A stretch of DNA of 9,330 nucleotides from Oscillospiraceae bacterium (lineage in GTDB: Bacteria; Bacillota; Clostridia; Oscillospirales; Ruminococcaceae). The stretch is taken from contig JAFPXW010000377.1 in assembly GCA_017394565.1 (NCBI GenBank), forward strand, positions 1 through 9,330, written 5' to 3'. Numbering within the stretch: position 1 is the first letter of the stretch; each line of letters starts with the position of its first letter. A program made the position numbers and the translations under genes. The notes under the pieces were generated by a model, which was not told the origin of the DNA, searched no databases, and was given only the letters and a program-made list of their open reading frames with translations. This document shows positions 6,312-9,330 of the stretch, in pieces.

Positions 6312-6353
6312 GCACGGAACAATACTTCCGCTTACGCGGAAGTATCGTTGTGC
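6312..6353 (-). other. Long hairpin containing the stop codon of the EAL gene in its loop
   Basis: Positions 6322-6331 pair perfectly with 6336-6345 around a 4-nt loop. The stem is extended by 6318-6320 with 6347-6349 and by 6312-6315 with 6350-6353 after small interruptions. The minus-strand stop codon TAA (6332-6334) is in the loop, so the stem covers the last sense codons. No T-run follows on the minus strand, so efficient termination is doubtful. Confidence 0.55.
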
Positions 6354-9046
6354 TTATCATTAATATCCGCAGTGATCGTGGAACTGCGCATACTGAACTG
6401 CCCTTCCTTCGAGCCGGCTTCGTGGGGCTTAGCGGCAAGGATATAGGCTTTCAGTTCCGTGTGGTCGAGGGTGACGTTGCCCGATCCCTTGGCATCGCCG
6501 ATGCCGGTGATCTCACCGCCTTCGGCATTCACCTCGATCTTGCAGCCGGTGGTCATGACATCGACCTCACCGCCGAGTGCGCCGATGCACGCACCGAAAT
6601 TCGTCCGGACAAAGAACATCAGGCTCGCATCCATGACTTCGATGAGTCCCGTGCCCTTGTTCAGCACGCCGATGCCGATGACCTTGGTGCCGCTGCCGTT
6701 GAATTTCACATCCGAACGGCACTGGATCTGCGTTTCGCCGGTGAGCGAGCCCATGCCGACGCTGCTGATGCCGTTGACCTCGAGGTCGAGTTTGCATTCC
6801 GGCTGGGTGTAGATCAGCGACAATCCGTCAGCGCTGCCGATGCCGACGGCATTCGGGGAGCCGACAGCAACGTGGACATTGCCGTTTTCGAGGCAGATCT
6901 CGGAATCGTCCGGATTGACACCGCCGCCGATGCCGATGCCGCGGTCGGAATTGACGATGACATCGACATGGCCCTCCGATTCGAGGGTGATGTTGCCATA
7001 ACTGTTCTCGCAGTCGCCGCCGATGCCGTAGCCGAATTTCGCATTGCAGTCGATCTTCAGGTCGCCCTTGCCCATCAGGTGGAAGAACGCACCCTCCGGC
7101 ACGCGGATGCCCATGTAATTCAACTCATTCGTTCCTTCTGCGATGAGGGTGAGCTGTGCATAGCTGCCCAGGCTGATGGTGGGCTTCTCCTGACAGATCA
7201 TATTGACGCCGCGCATGGTCAGTTCGCAGCTGTGATTGTCCATGATGGCAATGTGCATGGCCACCTGATTCTCCGGATCGCCCACGAGGGTAAGCTGATG
7301 GCGGAATACATGGATGTCGGTGTATTTCTGGAGTGCCAGCTCCACGATGTCCAGTTCGGTATCGTTGTGCGCGTTGTAGATCTTCTTCTGGCTGATGGAG
7401 TTTTCGAGGTTCGTGTTCACGATGATGTCGCGGACTTCCTTGGAGATCTCCTCCAGCAGGTACGGGATCGGGCGGCTCGTGAAGTAGCCCTGCACGAGAT
7501 CGACACCCATGCGGATGAGCGTCTTGAGGTCAGCTTCCTCCTCGACACCCTCGGCAAGTGCAACGATCTGGTTGTCGTGTGCATAGTCGATGATGCCGGC
7601 CACAAGCTGCTGCTTCTTGGTGTTCTTGCAGATGCCGTCGATGAGGGCGCGGTCGATCTTGACATACTGGGGCATATTCGCGAGAAGTGTCGCAGAATTG
7701 GCATAACCGCTGCCGTAGTCGTCGATCGCAAGGTCGCATCCGGTGTCCTTGCAGCGCTGGTGCAGGAGCGCGAGGAAGTCCTCGGAGCTGCCGGACTGCT
7801 CGGTGATCTCGATGACGGTCTTCTTAAAAAGCTCCTGATAGGTCAGGAACAGATCGTTCCAGTCGCTCTCGCCGAGCAGCTGCGTCGGGATGCAGTTGAT
7901 AAAGAGCGAACGGTCGAAGAACGCAGACTGATGCTCGGACAGGAAGTGCATGGTATTGAAGAAGGTCGCACGCTCCACGTCGTAGAGTCTGCCGTATTTC
8001 TCGGCAAGCTTCAGGATCTTGTCCGGTGTGAAATGCTCCGAGCGCATGAGGGCCTCATAGCCGATGATATTGCCGTTGTGGGCATCGACGATGGGCTGGA
8101 AGTGATAGGTGAGCTGGTTGCCGCCGATGATGGAATTGAACAGCTGTTCCTCGCGGTACTCGTCCTTCTTATGCTCGAAGTCGCTCATGGAGAAGCGTGT
8201 CACGGCATTCTGGGTGCTGCGCTGCGTCTCAAAGAGCGCAAATTCCGCATAGGACATCAGACCGCGGAGGGTATCGCTCTCGTCGGGATAGAGGGCAAGA
8301 CCGGCGTGCAGGTCGAGGCTGTTGGCTTGTTCAAGCTGGATCGCCTGCCCGAAATTATCGGAAATGATACACTCCGAAACCGCCTGGCGCATCTGCTGAA
8401 GCTGGAGCCGGACGCTCTGCTCGTCCATATCGAAGAAGCAGACATAGAAATCCTGAAAGCCCTTGACGCAGAACAGGCTCTGCTCGCTGGCAAATCTGCC
8501 GAGGACCTCTGCAACGGACGCCATGCAGTCATTGGAGGAGCCGGTCACGGAGAAGTCTGCGACCTTGTCGAGTCCGGAAATATGGAGCGCCGCGAGCCAG
8601 ATGTGGGAGGCCTCCTGCATCCGCCGCTGAACGACATGAGAAAATGCCGAGATCTTGAGCATACTGGTGACTTCGTCGTAGTCCTCCTGGTCGGCATTGC
8701 GCTGTGCGACGAGGCGTGTAAGTTCCTCGACGAAGCCAAGCTCCTCGTCGGCGCGGCGGGTAAGGTGGAGCTTGAGGTAGCGTTTTTCGGCGCCGGTGCG
8801 GGTGAGGTAGAGATTCTGCTCGCCCTCGACGGGTTCCTGCATGAGTTTGTGCATGAGCGTATGGTACTCCTCACGCGGCAGGGATTTCGGGACATTCAGG
8901 ATGCGCTGTGCATTTTCATCGAAATAAACGGACTGCACGGAGTCTTTGTATGTGAATGTGCCGATATTGTGGAATAATTCGGAGAAAAGTTTCCAGTCCT
9001 CGGAGAGAAGGACATGGTTCTGTCTGGTAAATCGAAAAATACCCAT
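6332..9046 (-). CDS. Cytoplasmic c-di-GMP phosphodiesterase-type protein: PAS-like, degenerate GGDEF, EAL, C-terminal GIG-repeat beta-solenoid
   Basis: This 904-residue protein starts at ATG 9044-9046, chosen because AAAGGG lies 7 nt upstream; the earlier ATG at 9109 has no binding site. Residues about 15-115 are PAS-like. Residues about 124-275 are a degenerate GGDEF in which the signature is KGFQDF (195-200), so cyclase activity is unlikely. The EAL domain (about 296-528) keeps every key position: Glu331 of EAL, Asn384, Glu413, Asp442-Asp443 in DDYGSGYAN, Lys463, Glu499 and Gln519. Hydrolysis of c-di-GMP is therefore expected. After a linker, residues about 640-860 hold roughly eight repeats of 27-31 residues centred on GI(G/R) turns, at Gly646, Gly674, Gly705, Gly735, Gly764, Gly791, Cys820 and Gly848. 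This should form a beta-solenoid. There is no signal peptide or membrane segment. The solenoid may be a partner-binding or assembly surface. The gene has a strong promoter of its own. Confidence 0.92.
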   Translation of the reverse strand: MGIFRFTRQNHVLLSEDWKLFSELFHNIGTFTYKDSVQSVYFDENAQRILNVPKSLPREEYHTLMHKLMQEPVEGEQNLYLTRTGAEKRYLKLHLTRRADEELGFVEELTRLVAQRNADQEDYDEVTSMLKISAFSHVVQRRMQEASHIWLAALHISGLDKVADFSVTGSSNDCMASVAEVLGRFASEQSLFCVKGFQDFYVCFFDMDEQSVRLQLQQMRQAVSECIISDNFGQAIQLEQANSLDLHAGLALYPDESDTLRGLMSYAEFALFETQRSTQNAVTRFSMSDFEHKKDEYREEQLFNSIIGGNQLTYHFQPIVDAHNGNIIGYEALMRSEHFTPDKILKLAEKYGRLYDVERATFFNTMHFLSEHQSAFFDRSLFINCIPTQLLGESDWNDLFLTYQELFKKTVIEITEQSGSSEDFLALLHQRCKDTGCDLAIDDYGSGYANSATLLANMPQYVKIDRALIDGICKNTKKQQLVAGIIDYAHDNQIVALAEGVEEEADLKTLIRMGVDLVQGYFTSRPIPYLLEEISKEVRDIIVNTNLENSISQKKIYNAHNDTELDIVELALQKYTDIHVFRHQLTLVGDPENQVAMHIAIMDNHSCELTMRGVNMICQEKPTISLGSYAQLTLIAEGTNELNYMGIRVPEGAFFHLMGKGDLKIDCNAKFGYGIGGDCENSYGNITLESEGHVDVIVNSDRGIGIGGGVNPDDSEICLENGNVHVAVGSPNAVGIGSADGLSLIYTQPECKLDLEVNGISSVGMGSLTGETQIQCRSDVKFNGSGTKVIGIGVLNKGTGLIEVMDASLMFFVRTNFGACIGALGGEVDVMTTGCKIEVNAEGGEITGIGDAKGSGNVTLDHTELKAYILAAKPHEAGSKEGQFSMRSSTITADINDKHNDTSA

Positions 9047-9137
9047 AGCGTTGCCCTTTCTGTATCTTGGAGCCGCACGGTGGTACCGGCGGACGTGTGC
9101 AAAAAGCATTTGACAAATTGATAGATTCTTACCTTTT

Positions 9138-9167
9138 ATTATACTTTATAAAGGGGGGAGTTGTCAA
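9138..9167 (-). promoter_or_regulatory. Sigma-A type promoter of the EAL-protein gene
   Basis: On the minus strand a perfect TTGACA (9162-9167) is followed by an 18-bp spacer containing a run of six C and then a perfect TATAAT (9138-9143). Transcription would begin near 9131, leaving a leader of about 85 nt before the start at 9046. I see no recognised riboswitch in that leader, including no c-di-GMP aptamer signature. Confidence 0.85.
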
Positions 9168-9170
9168 GGG

Positions 9171-9218
9171 GGAATGCGGAATTAGGGTGAGGAATGAGGA
9201 ATTAGGAATGAGGAATGG
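9171..9218 (+). repeat. GGAATGA/GGAATTA heptamer array between divergent promoters
   Basis: Six 7-nt units (GGAATGC, GGAATTA, GGAATGA, GGAATTA, GGAATGA, GGAATGG) and one 6-nt unit (GGGTGA at 9185-9190) run head to tail. The array begins 4 bp after the minus-strand -35 box and ends exactly at the base before the plus-strand -35 box. The period is 7, as in the 581-870 element, but the unit sequence is different. Confidence 0.85.
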
Positions 9219-9250
9219 TTGACAGTGCAGTGATGCTGTGTTATTATAAT
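9219..9250 (+). promoter_or_regulatory. Rightward sigma-A type promoter
   Basis: A perfect TTGACA lies at 9219-9224. TATTAT at 9242-9247 gives a 17-bp spacer; the perfect TATAAT at 9245-9250 would need 20 bp. It is divergent to the EAL-gene promoter and would drive a transcript that leaves the window at the right edge. Confidence 0.65.
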
Positions 9251-9251
9251 A

Positions 9252-9330
9252 ATGAATAAAAAGCTGCCGTGGCATCTTGTGAAGACAGCTTCTAGGGTGT
9301 CAATGCCAACAACTTTAGAAAGCAAGCGGG
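9252..9330 (+). other. Start of an unidentified rightward transcript, possibly a gene or a structured leader
   Basis: A frame opening at ATG 9252-9254 stays open for 26 codons to the window edge. It has no ribosome binding site, and the ATG would sit at or before the predicted transcription start, so it could only be a leaderless start. The same stretch can fold: AAGCTG at 9261-9266 pairs with CAGCTT at 9286-9291, with TCTT/AAGA nested inside (9275-9278 with 9282-9285). It may therefore be a 5' leader or a small RNA. I recognise neither the peptide nor the RNA. Confidence 0.25.

Noticed and set aside
6350..8977. An 875-codon open frame on the plus strand antisense to the EAL gene
   Set aside because: The minus strand encodes clear EAL motifs. 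The plus-strand translation is a low-complexity mixture rich in Ala, Asp, Val and Leu with no recognisable motif, as expected for a composition-driven shadow.
9078..9094. T-box-like sequence GGTGGTACCG on the plus strand
   Set aside because: It resembles part of the T-box antiterminator core, but the surrounding bases do not match, there is no plus-strand gene directly downstream, and it lies inside the minus-strand leader of the EAL gene.
9047..9109. Longer N-terminus for the EAL protein (ATG at 9107-9109)
   Set aside because: There is no ribosome binding site before it, while the ATG at 9044-9046 has AAAGGG at a 7-nt gap.
9110..9145. Possible plus-strand promoter with TTGACA at 9110-9115
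   Set aside because: The nearest good -10 (TATACT at 9140-9145) is 24 bp away, too far. The A/T-rich segment is explained by the minus-strand promoter.

Overview
The window looks like chromosomal DNA of a fibre-degrading gut Firmicute, most likely a Ruminococcus-like member of the Clostridia. The evidence is a secreted protein ending in a type I dockerin at the left edge (a cellulosome or amylosome component), BspA-type leucine-rich repeats on a lipoprotein, strong AGGAGG-type ribosome binding sites, and sigma-A type promoters with TTGACA and TATAAT boxes. The genus is an inference; no rRNA or other phylogenetic marker was available for testing.

Layout, left to right. (1) Positions 1-580: the 3' end of the dockerin protein and its intrinsic terminator. 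(2) Positions 581-999: a gene-free stretch that is mostly a foldback element of about 290 bp. Arrays of the heptamer AGTGCGT lie in opposite orientation at its two ends around a core that is itself symmetric. A 10-bp inverted repeat and an extended -10 promoter follow. (3) Positions 1000-1200: a 41-residue single-pass membrane peptide gene with its own promoter, ribosome binding site and terminator. (4) Positions 1236-4115, plus strand: promoter, typA/bipA, a translationally coupled leucine-rich-repeat lipoprotein, and an orphan feoA-like gene. (5) Positions 4123-4224: hairpins between convergent genes. (6) Positions 4231-9167, minus strand, in transcription order: promoter, a 904-residue EAL-domain protein, ychF, a small DUF3592-like membrane protein, and rnhA. 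(7) Positions 9171-9330: a second heptamer array (GGAATGA/GGAATTA) filling the gap between two divergent promoters, then the start of an unidentified rightward transcript.

The housekeeping genes (typA, ychF, rnhA) are ordinary and intact. TypA and YchF are both ribosome-associated NTPases. Three things stand out. First, the EAL protein has a PAS-like N-terminus, a degenerate GGDEF, a catalytically complete EAL, and a C-terminal third of about eight 28-residue GIG-type repeats. Such repeats are expected to form a beta-solenoid and are usually seen on secreted Gram-positive proteins, yet this protein has no signal peptide. Second, the 581-870 foldback element is built from heptamers. Third, a different heptamer array sits exactly between two perfect, divergent -35 boxes upstream of the EAL gene. 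No CRISPR array, tRNA, rRNA, insertion sequence or phage gene was seen.
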